Shown here piece after piece: positions 54,032 to 64,000 of a stretch of DNA of 64,000 nt. This stretch comes from Thalassia testudinum (taxonomy: Eukaryota > Streptophyta > Magnoliopsida > Alismatales > Hydrocharitaceae). Position 1 is the first letter of the stretch; each line of letters starts with the position of its first letter. Where the stretch lies: positions 104,873,501 through 104,937,500 of the forward strand of contig JAZHRO010000014.1 in assembly GCA_037157565.1 (NCBI GenBank). Direction: 5' to 3'. Below the pieces are notes generated by a model. That model was given only the letters and a program-made list of their open reading frames with translations. It did not search any database and was not told the DNA's origin. The translations under genes and the position numbers were made by a program.

Positions 54032-56749
54032 TGAAACGTCGGTTCTGTTATAACGTTGTAGTAAAGCCGGTTGTTACCAACGTTTCATATAAAAGTATTT
54101 TTTACTCGGAAAAATAAAAGAGTTCCCGAGGTCGAACTCAGGGAGCAAGTTGTATTCTAGAGATATACATGTTTCTTTTACAAAAATAAAGAGAGAGAGA
54201 GGATTTGTTGTTCTCTTTGTTCTGCAGAGGGGGGTGCTCTTCTTTCTCTTTCTTTAGGTCTCCTTCTTTCTCTCTGTTCAGGTGATACTCTTCTCTTGCA
54301 ATGGTGGTGCTCTTCTTCTTCTTCCTGCTGTTCTTCCGTTGGTGATGTTCTTCTTTCTTCAGAGCTCCTTGTTCTTCTTCTTCTTTGGTTTTCTGCCTTG
54401 ACCTCTCTTCTTCTTCTTTGGCGTTGGCCGTTGCTCTTCCTTCTTCTTCAGCCTGTCTTCTTTTTCTTTGGCTGCTGACCTTCCGTCGTCTGCCCCGGTG
54501 CTGAGACGACTTAACGATGCCTTTGCTACAGTGCAGCAGCTCCTTCTTCTTCAGCGGGTCTGCTTCTTCTTTCTTCGGCCTGCACACTTCAGAATTTTTT
54601 CGTCAAGAGGCAAAACCTACTCTACCCCCCTCCCCCGCGTCTCTCTTTCTCTCTGAAATCACTCTTCGGAAGCTCTCCCAGAGCGCTACCGGGTAATCGG
54701 GTTCGGGTCAGGCCCGGGTCCAGGCCCACCGGCGTGCGTGGTGGGCGAGGAGTGTAGGTCAGTCTAATCGGGTCGGGCCAGGTCCGCGGAGCGTGGTCAC
54801 GGACGAGGCCGGGTCGGGTCGGGTGAGAGGGACCTCACCCCGTGGTAACTGAGGCAAACAGATGGTGGCACTTTTGCAATTTATGTGGGTGTGTGGCTTC
54901 AGAAATTTCCGAGGTGGGACTATCCGCGCACCCCTTTTCTCTCACGCCTGCAGTAGGGATGGTGCTTCCAATTGCAACAGCTGTTGAGGCTCGCAACTCC
55001 AATTGAGGGCCAGGGTGTGTGCGCAAGACTCTTTCGCGCAGCCTAGGTCTTCAACCTGGGATATCTAGGCTTGGAGCAACCTCAAGCAAGCTTCGAGCTT
55101 CCTCGCCAATGGCGGTCAAGGCCTGGAACCTGAAATCAATAGAACGGCCTCTCGGCCAAATCAGACAGGCGGGGTACCTTCGCCGTGGCACGGCGAAGGT
55201 GGTCAGGGGGTCTGCAGGGGGCGAGATGGAGCTAACAGGTCGTCCTAGGTCAAACTGTGAGCGAGGAAGTGGGTGTGTTCGGTGGGTCTGCAGAGGGTGT
55301 TTGGTGGGAAGTGGAGGGGCGGAAGAGGATCAGGGTGAGGAGGCGGAGGTTCTGTGGTGGTCGGCGAGCCGTGTGGGTCGCTGAGGTGATGGGAGCGGCT
55401 CGCCGGAGGGTGGTCGGAGGCGGAGAGGATGAGGATGAACAGGAACGGTCGAGGGTTTAATTGACTAAATTGAAAGCGGGGAAAGAAAGAGGAGAAGAAG
55501 GGGAGTAGGTCTAACTTACTTGCAGGGACGAAGGGGGAGGAACAGGGCGACAGTCGTATCGACTGTCGCCGGAGAAGACGATGCTCAGGGAGAGGGGCGG
55601 CGGCGAGCAGAGGGCTGGAGAGGCGCCAGCTGGGTGCGGCGTGGCGCGGGAAGAGCAGGGGAGGAAGTCTCTGCTGCTGGTAGTGCGGCAGAGCGAAGAG
55701 GTGGAGGGGGAGGAAGCCGCCGGAGCTGGTGAGCGTCTGCCGGAGAAAGAAGAGAAGAAAGCTGGGGGTTTTCTCCGTCAGATCCAGGCTGCCTTCGTCG
55801 GTGGAGCGGCGGGGGGTATTTATAGGGATGAAGCAGGGAGGAAGGCGGAGGGAGACGACGTGTCTCCCTCGCCGGAGAATGGTCGGAACATGAACCCATA
55901 CCGTCCGTGCGTTCGCACGGCCGGTATGGTGGCCTACAATGTCCAGGGGGGTGCTCCTGCGACGGCTGACGACGCAGGGCACCCCCGGTACACTTGCCAA
56001 GTCCCCCACCTCACCCTGCCCGGCGCCATGCTCCGCGCAAGGTCGCCGGAGCATGGTGCTGGCAGGGTTTTGCAGGAGGGACCTGATTGCAAAGAACGAA
56101 GGAGAGTTAGGGGCCAAAATGCGAGGGTTCAAAAGTTGAGGGCCAAAGAGTAAATATATGAGGACCAAAGTGTGAAGTCGGTCAAGGAGGTTTCTTCTTA
56201 GGCTCAAGTTTTTATACATGACTAATTAGGACCTAAGGAATCTGATGGTGAATTTTATTTTCATATTAAACCTTGTTTGACCGGTCAATTTGCGCAAAAA
56301 CCCAAATTAAGTTATTAATTGGGCATGGTTCTCAATGTAGGTCAAAATGGGTTCTAAAGGCCAAATTGAAGGTTCTGAACCCTAGAGATTATTTTTCTAT
56401 GAATTTTAGAGGGTTTATTCTATTTTTACTTTGCCTCGAACCTTGTGAATTAAAGTGGGTTGTTTTAGGGTTACAGATTATCATTTGGTTCCTTGGAAGT
56501 GCTGTAGCCCTTGCTAGATCATCTCATCCCACTTTTATTCTTATTAAGCTGTTTTGACCTATGTTTGGGCCCTGAATTACCCTGTATGCAGATTATACTG
56601 GTAAAATTGCACTTTTACCCCTTATGACTTGTTTTCTTCTCAAACTCAGAATTCTCTGAGTTAAGCTTTTCCTTGAGATATGTAGGAGCTTTTATCCTTT
56701 GTATTGGGTCAAAATGAGCTAGTTATGGCTCATGATGAGGTTCTCATCA
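54032..56749 (-). repeat. Array LTR 4 (5' LTR of unit C)
   Basis: 2,718 bp, right edge of the array. It differs from the other three at 54755, 56000, 56281, 56294 and 56452. At 56281 and 56294 it agrees with the solo LTR at 17001, so the other three carry the newer base there. Confidence 0.95.
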
Positions 56750-56754
56750 TTAAG
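56750..56754 (+). repeat. Target duplication, right copy (TTAAG)
   Basis: TTAAG directly after the CA end of LTR 4; it matches 21357-21361. Confidence 0.9.
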
Positions 56755-59033
56755 ACACTTGCTAGATGTTACTCGTACTATTATGTTTCATATGCATGTT
56801 CCTGCTACTTTTTGGGTTGATGTCATTCTTACTGCCGCATTTCTAATAAATTGGGTTTCATCTTCCATTCTTGGCAAAAAAATCCCTTACTTGGTTTTGT
56901 TTCCTGACCGGGAGTTATTTTCTATACCTCTCAAGGTTTTTTGTTGTGTTTGCTTTGTCCACTTGTTCAAGGTCGACAAGTTGTATCCCTGGTCAGTCAA
57001 ATGTGTTTTTGTGGGTTATTCTAGAACCCAAAAGGGACATCGGTGTTTTGATCCCCTTGCAAATCATTTTTATGTTACCAAGGATGTCACTTTCTTTGAG
57101 AAGATACCCTATTGTTCTGTTGCTAGGAAATATCCTAATGTCACACAAGATGTCCCACTTCCTATGTCAATTGCAGCGCCTCCAGAACCCTCTGAGCCAC
57201 CTATACATCAAGTAGATGGCTCCTCGGTTGATACAGATACCTTTCCAAAACACTTTCAATGCAAGCCTCAATCCACTACAATTCCTGTCGAGGAACCTCT
57301 CTCCACCATTTGTACTTAATCTTCTATTGATCATGCCAATTCCACTAGAGGTCCAGACGATACAATACCTGAGGTAACTTAGCTTGATCTTCCTATGGCC
57401 CAAAGGAAATCACGGAGGACATGTACCAAATATTCAGCTTCAAATTATGTCATTTGATCATTTACTTGTAGCAGGGCATCTCCTCTCTACTGTAGTCGAC
57501 AATCATCATATTCCTAAGACACATATTGATGCCTTCAAGGATCCCTCATGGACCTTAGCTATGGAAGAAGAAATGGCAACTCTTTAATCCAAAGGAACTT
57601 GGGAACTTGTTGACCTACCCCTTGGTGCTACAATTGTGGGGTGTAGGCGGGTGTTCACCCTAAAATGTCATCTCGGTTGTACAGTGGAGAGATTCAAGGC
57701 CCGTTTGTTGCTAAGGGCTATACTTAGACCTTTGGTGTGGATTATTTTGAGACTTTCTTACCTATGGCACATCTCAATTTTGTACAGATTCTACTTTCAG
57801 TGGTAGTTAATAATGATTGGCCTATTACTCAGCTTGATATCAAGAATGCCTTCCTTTATGGAGATCTTGATGAAGAGGTCTACATGCAACATCCCCTAGG
57901 AATTGTTGTTGAGGGGGAGTGTTTGAAGGTATGCAGATTAAAGAAGGCCATTTATGGCCTTAATTAGAGCCTGAGAGCGTGGTTTAAGAGATTCAGCACT
58001 GCAATTTAGGCAAATGGCTTCACTAGATCCATTGCTGATCATTCAGACCATGCATAAAACTACTGGTTTAGTCATTCTTATTGTCTATGGTGATGACATT
58101 TTGCTTACCGGGAGTGATAAAGGGGTAGAGGCTACTAAGAATTTTCTAAGTTCATAGTTTGTGACCAAGAATCTAGAGCTATAAATTATTTTCTGGGCAT
58201 AGAGGTGCAACATACTGATAGTGGCCTTGTCTTATCCTAGAGAAAATGTGATTAACATATTGAAAGAAGCAGGAATGCTTGGCTATAAATCATCCAATAT
58301 CCCAATGGACCCATCTCTACCACTTGCCGATTCAAAAAGTCCATTAGTTGATGACGTGACAAGGTACCCTGCCATGGTGGGGAAGCTACCCTATTTGACA
58401 GCGACTAGGCCATATATCTTTTTTTCTATTGGGAGGCTTAGTCAGTTTATGCAATCTCCCAGAGAAGTTCACTAGGATGGTGTGTGCCAGGTTATGAGAT
58501 ACCTTAACCAAGTCCCTAGGAAAGGTCTATCCTTCAGGAAGCATGGTCATCTTAATGTTTAGGGGTATTCTGATGCTAACTATGCTAGAGCACATGAGGA
58601 TAGGAGATCTACTACTAGGTATTGTACCTATGTTGGTGGCAATCTTGTCACCTAGAGAAGTAAGAAGCAGAATGTGGTCTCCAAATCTAGCGTTGAATCT
58701 AAGTATAGGGCAATGGCCTATACTACATGTGAGCTACTGTGGATGAGATCTATTTTACAGGATTTGGGAATAAGTATTTTTGTTCCTACTCCCATGTGCT
58801 ATGATAACAAAGCAGCTACCTTCATTGCCAACAATCCAACATTCCATGAAAGCACCAAGACATAGAGGTTGATTGTCACTTCATTAGAGATGCCATTCTA
58901 GCTAACAAGATTTCTACACCCTATATAGCCACCGAAAACCAAATTGCAAATATTTTTACAGAAACACTCTCCAAGGAGCATCTTGAGTTAATTTGTTCCA
59001 AGCTAAGCATGTTTGATGTGTATGCTCTTGCTT
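56755..59033 (+). pseudogene. Integrase C-half, reverse transcriptase and RNase H, copia element C
   Basis: The frame picks up in phase after the array with RHLLDVTR-type integrase sequence, then CVFVGYSRTQKGHRC (integrase C-terminus). Reverse transcriptase follows with VDYFETFLP and DIKNAFLYGDLDEEVYM (57737-57967) and a VYGDD catalytic block (about 58085, usual YVDD). RNase H shows YPAMVGKLPYL, SSVESKYRAMA and DNKAATFIANNPTFHE (58220-58865). Stops and frameshifts are frequent, so no enzyme can be made. It ends at the purine tract before the 3' LTR. Confidence 0.85.
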
Positions 59034-59042
59034 GAGGGGGAC
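59034..59042 (+). other. Polypurine tract, copia element C
   Basis: GAGGGGGAC directly before the TGTTGAG start of the 3' LTR. Confidence 0.8.
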
Positions 59043-59186
59043 TGTTGAGTTATTTGTTTATAGTTGTAGCTTATTTTTATGTGCTTTATCCCACAAGGGT
59101 AGTCTTGTACTTTTCCCTTTTCCATGACTCTCTATATAAAGGCACGTAAGGTTTCTAAATAAGAGTTAGTTCTTTTCATCCCAACA
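59043..59186 (+). repeat. 3' LTR of copia element C
   Basis: 144 bp, TGTTGAG to CCCAACA, same length as the 5' LTR, from which it differs at a modest number of bases. AGAAT follows at 59187-59191. Confidence 0.9.
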
Positions 59187-59191
59187 AGAAT

Positions 59192-60173
59192 CATTGTTAT
59201 TTTCAGGACATCCGGATGAAGCAGATAATTGGTGGGGGCTATAAGCACCATGGACTCTACTATCCGGACCTGCCATCTATTTTTGTTGGGCTACCCCCAT
59301 CTCTTCCAATCCACTTTTATGGCATTCCATACTTGGTCAACCCTCCTTGTCCAAGTGTCATCAGATGTTTCCTGACATCCCCTCATCCACAACATTTAAC
59401 TATGATGCCTACCAACTTAGGTAGCATCATTGTCGTTCTTTCCATTCTCGTATGGAGCAACTGAGTCAGAGTGTTCTTAAGTTGGTCCACTGTGATGTGT
59501 GAGGTTCCTCTCCTATTAGTTCAATGTCTAGGCATAAGTATTTTGCTGCTTTTGTTGATAACTTTAGTTGTGCATCTTGGGTGTTTCTCTTAAACGGTAA
59601 AACTAAGTTATTTTCAATAATAAAAAAATTATTTTTTAAAGTACAAAATTTTTCACCAAAATAAAATGTTTTAGGTCGAATAATGCTTTTGAGCTTGTTT
59701 AGCAACCTCTTCTAGCCTTCATTAAGAACAATGGGACCATTCACCAAACTTCTTACCCCCATATTTCAGAGCAAAATAGCATGGCAGAGAGGCAATTACG
59801 ACACCTACTTGACATTTCTTGAACAATCCTATTCTCTATGAATGTTCCAAAATCTTTTTGGGGAGATGTTCAAACTATTGCCTATCTTATTAACCGCCTT
59901 TTGTCTTCTGTGCTAGGTGGTGATATTCTCTTAAAATTACTTCACCCTAACAGGGAGTTGTTTCCTTCACCGCTTCACACTTTTGGGTGTGTTTCCTTGT
60001 CCATAACTTTAATAGTTTGGACAAGTTATCTCTTAGGGTGACCAAGTATGTCTTCCTTGGTTATTTCCGCATACAGAAGCGATATAAGCGATTAGACCAG
60101 GTTGGTAGACGATACAGGTTTATGTTGATGACACATTTTTTGAGAGGGTTTCCTATCTCGCTTGAGGGTCATA
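59192..60173 (+). pseudogene. Old copia element A, right fragment (pre-integrase and integrase)
   Basis: Continues the frame broken at 15958: FQDIRMKQIIGGGY, then HCDVWGSSPIS and AAFVDNF (integrase entry), an AT-rich damaged stretch, MAERQLRHLLDIS near the catalytic glutamate, FWGDVQTIAYLINRLLSSVLGG, and a decayed integrase C-terminus ending near 60170. It has many stops and is older than element C by its decay. The rest of the element lies beyond element E. Confidence 0.78.
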
Positions 60174-62332
60174 TGATTGCGCAGCAATCATAGGTCTCAA
60201 ATGACCTAAATTAAGTTAGAAACTAGCTTAACTTAGTGTAATCCATGCATTCAAAAGCATACTTTGCATCTTTATTGCTTTATTTAAGCTATGCATAGAA
60301 TAACGTTACAATGTGCTGATTAAGTGCATTATATGGTTTGTAGGTAATAAGAAGACCTGAAGCTGGATCTGAAGAATAAAGAGATGCTGGTGCTGCAGCA
60401 GAGCTAGAGCAAAAGACTTAGGAATAAAGAAGGAAAATAATGTAGGGTTGAGGTATGCTACTCTACTTAGTAGAATTTAATGTAGAGTTGAATTATGAAG
60501 AACTTAGGACCAATCCAAGCCCTAGGATAGCCCTAGAGACCATCTTAAGCCTTAGCCACCCTTAGATTAGGTCACCTTAGCCTAGGATACCTCAAAACCC
60601 TAGTTCTAACCCTTATCTGGATGTCCAAAACCCATAGGTGAAACCCGCAGACTTAGAGCCCAAGTCTGCAGTGTTATTGGACGTCCAGAAAAGTTTTCAG
60701 ACATCCAATTTCTGCAGAATTCCAAGACAGAACCTCGAATCCACCCTGACCTCTGATTGGACGTCCAAACAAGAAGTCTGGACTTCTGATTTTTGAGTAT
60801 AAGGGGTCTAACACTCTAATTAGACATCTGGTACCCCTCTCCAGACCCTGTTTTGGAAATCAAGCTTGGATCTTGATTTCCTAGGTTCCTAAACCCAATT
60901 CCAAATGCTAGGGAACCTAAATTAAGGTACCCTAAGCCTAGTACACTACCCCTAAACCCTCCTAAGAACCTAATTAGGTTCTCACTAAGCCCAATTGACT
61001 TGGATCATAGTTAATTACAATTACCTAGTCAATTAGACTCATAGAGTCCAATTGAGCTCTGATCTCAACCCACACAAGTCCAATTAGACTCAGTGAGAAT
61101 CCAATTGACCTAAGCCTAACTTGAGTATTCTCACTCTCAATTAGGTTTGCACTCTTTCAATTAAACTTATTACAAGTTTAATTGCACATCTACCATAGTA
61201 ATTAGGGTTTCTAACCCTAATTCTATGACCTAACCCAACCCAAACCCTTAGGACCTAACCTAGACCACTTAGCCACACACCCACACATGTCCACACACAC
61301 CCTCACCTAGCCATGCACTCACCTAGAATTCTCTAGAACTCTCTCCATGTGTTGTTCCTTGGTTGCTAGAAATAGCAACCAAGAGTAATTCAAATTCTTA
61401 GATCCACATTTTGTGGATCTAAAAACCACCTCCACCTCATCTTGGCTGGCCACCTTGGGGCTCTCTCTAGAGGGTTCTACACCTCTCTAGAGAACTTCCC
61501 TTGGGTCTATTTAAAGACCCTTAGATAGCCACTTGCAACCCATCTTGGTTCTAAAAACATCCACCCATCACCATAGCCTTTCACCTCCACCTTCATGTGC
61601 ACCTCCACGAGTTCCACCACCATGGCCATCACCACCTCCACCCCAAGAGCCAAGATCACCTCTCCTTCATCCCTCCAAGGGCTAGCCTAATCACCATTGG
61701 CCGCCCCTCTTTCTTCTCCCTACCACCTCCATCTCAAAGGCCATTGGAGACCACCTCTAAATGCCCTTCCTTCTGCTAGCATAGATAAGTAGCTCATAGT
61801 TCTTCATAGTTTTCTCTGCTTTAATTTTCTGGTTTAGTAGTGTATCTCTCTTCCCCCTCAATGATGCATGAGTAATCTCCCTAAAGATCCACGCATGCAA
61901 TTATTTTCTGATAGCTAGTTTTCTTGTTTAAGTTTTCATGTACAAGCTTTCCTCAAGCTTCGCTCTATAGCAACCATTTTGGATTCAATGAAAACCATTT
62001 GATTATATATGTGTGTGTGTGTGTGTTGCAAAAAAAATCACCATGAGCTTTATTGTCATATTCTATTGTGACTAAAGTTGCCTGTTTTAATCTCTCATTT
62101 TTTTAGCAACAGCATGTCGTGGATGAATACGTAAATAATTATAAATCGACATGAGTTTTAGCAAGTAGAGAGAGAGATCAAAATCAGATTTTGCATTTCC
62201 ATAATGCCTCCCTGAGTTTGACTGGGACTCACCATCTCGCCATTAGAAATATTTTTGTTTGATCAAATTTTGCACTATACTATGACATAACGACGATTTT
62301 CATACTCGAAAACATGAGATCCGCATCAAACA
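60174..62332 (+). repeat. 5' LTR of element E
   Basis: About 2.16 kb, TGATTGCGC to CATCAAACA, ending three bases before the primer site. It has a TATA-like TATTTAAA at 61508-61515, GACGTC-type motifs at about 60620-60830, a (GT)n run (62010-62026) and a U5 end (CTATACTATG..CGACGATTTTC) related to the other Athila-like LTRs. I see no snRNA-type element in it. Start and end are each uncertain by a few bases. Confidence 0.72.
61508..61515 (+). promoter_or_regulatory. TATA-like box, LTR of element E
   Basis: TATTTAAA followed by GACCC and a pyrimidine-rich stretch. Confidence 0.45.
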
Positions 62333-62335
62333 AAA

Positions 62336-62353
62336 TGGCGTCGTTGTCGGGGA
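62336..62353 (+). other. Primer binding site, element E
   Basis: TGGCGTCGTTGTCGGGGA, a tRNA-Asp-type site with two C-to-T changes against TGGCGCCGTTGCC... Confidence 0.75.
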
Positions 62354-64000
62354 GGCAACAAAATTTTTTATTACTAATTCTCTGAACTTCATAGTAACAA
62401 ATCTTTATATGCTTGCTCTCTTTGATGGGTAGCAAAATAGGAAGAACTGGATCTGCGCACACATCAAACGCAGATTTAAAAAATCAGGTGCACATCTTCT
62501 CTACCTTAATTGTAGGTTTCTTTCTGAATCCTAGGTTAAATTTGCATTTTAGTTAGATTTTTCTTTTTGAAAAAAAAATAGGTTTATATTCATGAAAAAA
62601 ATAAAAAAATTAGGTAGTTAGATTAGGATTTTGTTTGAATCTTAGGTTAGAATTAGTTTGAAAAAAAAACAAAGAGAAAATTTGCAAAACAAATTTCCCT
62701 CCAAAAAAAATTTGAAAAAGTTAAAAAAAAAAAGAGAAAAAAAATCATTTTGGTAAGAAGATTTGAAATTTGAATTTCAAACCTTTCAAAAGGCTTTCCA
62801 CCACATCCCTGATTTTCGGCCTGATTTCAAGGAGCAATTTAAAACTTTAATTGCTGAAAATATATTGAGCGAAAAATTCTGAAATTCAGGTTCGAGCTTC
62901 ATTTTCAAACCATCTTTCAAACGGAACCATTTATTTGAGAAAATTCAGAATTTGTAATATTTAAAAATTTGCAAATGACAAGGGGGTCAAACTGACCCAA
63001 ATTTGAAATTTTTTGAATTTTAAACAGCAAGTTCGAACAATCCGAAAGTCTGATCTGATCAAAAATAGTGGGGTTTGAAGGCTAATCTAATTAGATTTAA
63101 TTTCCATATTTTTACCAAATTTTCAGAGTTTATTTGATACTTTTTCAAAATAGAAAATCGATCAAGGGTCAAAATTCCAAATCTGACCCCCTGATATTTA
63201 AAAATTCTTATTTATTCGAATGAAATAGTAAAAATTTCAAAAAAATATTCTATTAAAAGATAATTGAAAAAGAAACAGCCTATCGAATTTCAAATTATTT
63301 GGATTCCATTTGCATATTAGAGAACTATTTTACTCTTGTTGGTCTGTTGAAACCCTAGAACTACATGAACCTTAGGTTGCACCTTTAGGGTTAAATTTTT
63401 CGGGACCACACGCTTGGGCTAACCTAGACTAAATCAAGTCTACTGGCTAGCCGGTGAGCTTGGTCACCTTGTGGGCCACTCACCACAACCTCAGTTGAAG
63501 AAAAAGGGTTAAGAAAATTGTTAAAATGCGTAAGTCAACCTGAATTCGTTGTCATACTACTTAGTGATTTCAATCTCTTCTGCCAAACCTAGTGACTAAG
63601 CCTGCGAGGTAGTGTCAAATGACCACGGCTAAAGGGTACAAATGAACCGGAGGAAAAATCCGAAGAAAGAACCTTCCTCTTAGTCCCCTCGTACACAGAC
63701 TAACCAGGTTAGCTTGAGAGGCGAGGATTGCCTTCAATCAGTTGAACGACGAATTTTTCTTCAGGAATTAAAATTCTAATGAAAAATCTGGTCACCTATC
63801 ATAAGGTCCATCTTATTAACAGGGTCTTAGCCTTGTCTGGCTTAGCTGCACCAACCCAGGGGTTGGCTGGTGTATGCAAGGGAGGAGGTCACTTAGACCT
63901 TGACTAGTTGGACCTTGGGAGCCACTTCCAAGGAGGTAGAGGAGAGTCACCTCACCAGGACCATCTTCTCACCCCACTTCTTCAGTTCTCTTAGCCGAGA
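62354..64000 (+). other. Leader of element E, no gene seen
   Basis: A-rich to 62770 (poly-A runs), then AT-rich to about 63340, then a more balanced sequence with several small inverted repeats such as CCAACCCAGGGGTTGG (63853-63868). No open frame resembles Gag. Either gag starts beyond the window or the element is non-autonomous. Confidence 0.5.

Larger units (their letters stand above)
21362..56749 (-). mobile_element. Tandem array of three Athila-like gypsy elements sharing four LTRs
   Basis: The order LTR-internal-LTR-internal-LTR-internal-LTR spans 35,388 bp with an exact period of 10,890 bp (LTR 2,718 plus internal 8,172). All units read on the minus strand, so each unit's 5' LTR is its right-hand one. 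The terminal dinucleotides are TG/CA, the primer site matches tRNA-Asp, and the Gag and Pol motifs are Athila-type. A single TTAAG duplication flanks the whole array, and the integrase frame of copia C rejoins exactly once the array is removed. All three gag-pol frames are intact. An assembly artefact is possible, but the private base changes of each unit argue that the copies are real. Confidence 0.92.
15959..59186 (+). mobile_element. Copia element C, nested with a solo LTR and the Athila-like array
   Basis: Two 144-bp LTRs (15959-16102 and 59043-59186) and the target duplication AGAAT (15954-15958 and 59187-59191) bound the element. Subtracting the solo LTR and the array, each with one duplication copy, leaves 5,090 bp, the normal size of a copia element. 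Order is LTR, primer site, gag, protease, integrase, reverse transcriptase, RNase H, purine tract, LTR. Many stops make it inactive. The interrupted reading frame rejoins exactly at both nested insertions. Confidence 0.92.
60174..64000 (+). mobile_element. 5' part of an Athila/Tat-like gypsy element E (runs off the window)
   Basis: LTR, then a tRNA-Asp-type primer site, then at least 1.6 kb of leader without a coding frame. It interrupts the integrase of element A. The right end and target duplication are outside the window. Confidence 0.75.

Noticed and set aside
21362..56749. Three independent insertions side by side
   Set aside because: No internal target duplications; neighbouring units share single LTRs and an exact period.
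62010..62026. (GT)n run as a feature of interest
   Set aside because: Ordinary short microsatellite.
1..64000. Host genes, tRNA or rRNA genes, CRISPR arrays
   Set aside because: No frame without retrotransposon similarity has a recognisable domain; no cloverleaf, rRNA stretch or spaced direct repeats of CRISPR type seen.

Overview
The window is repeat-derived plant nuclear DNA. Every coding signal belongs to an LTR retrotransposon (Ty3/gypsy chromovirus, Athila-like gypsy, Ty1/copia). I see no host gene, tRNA, rRNA or CRISPR. tRNA-Asp-type and tRNA-iMet-type primer sites, 5-bp target duplications, very long LTRs and TG/CA decay of old copies all point to heterochromatin of a flowering plant. 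I cannot name the species.

Layout. The outermost layer in view is an old plus-strand copia element (A), seen at about 15812-15958 and 59192-60173. A carries two insertions. The first is a minus-strand copia element (B, 7047 to about 15800). B contains a clean solo LTR (7606-9483), a second solo LTR (12771-15312), and a SIRE-like copia element (D, right end at 7046). D contains the end of an Athila-like LTR (4037-4523), which was itself split by a Tekay/Del-type chromovirus whose 3' end fills 1-4036. The second insertion is a plus-strand copia element (C, 15959-59186, target duplication AGAAT, about 5.1 kb once its own insertions are removed). C contains a solo Athila-like LTR (17001-19740, duplication ACCTA) and, in the integrase gene, a 35.4-kb tandem array (21362-56749, duplication TTAAG). 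From 60174 a further LTR element (E) begins with LTR, tRNA-Asp-type primer site and a non-coding leader that runs off the window.

The array is the centrepiece. It has four 2,718-bp LTRs alternating with three 8,172-bp internal regions, an exact 10,890-bp period with no length change that I can see, on the minus strand. Each internal region has one intact 1,899-codon gag-pol frame (Gag, protease, reverse transcriptase, RNase H, integrase). One TTAAG duplication flanks the whole array. The internal regions differ from each other at only 3-4 bases, while the outermost LTRs differ at about 9 of 2,718. This fits a single insertion whose LTRs aged, followed much later by unequal exchange that multiplied the element in place.

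The most interesting regulatory signal is inside the Athila-like LTRs. Besides an ordinary TATA box they carry a match to the plant U-snRNA upstream element (RTCCCACATCG) with a TATA-like box about 24 bp downstream. That is the spacing known for RNA polymerase III snRNA genes. A conserved hairpin and a T-run follow. Three distinct LTR variants share this arrangement. The same LTRs hold several long palindromes, one of 34 bp identical between the solo LTR and the array LTRs. All counts and alignments here were made by eye.
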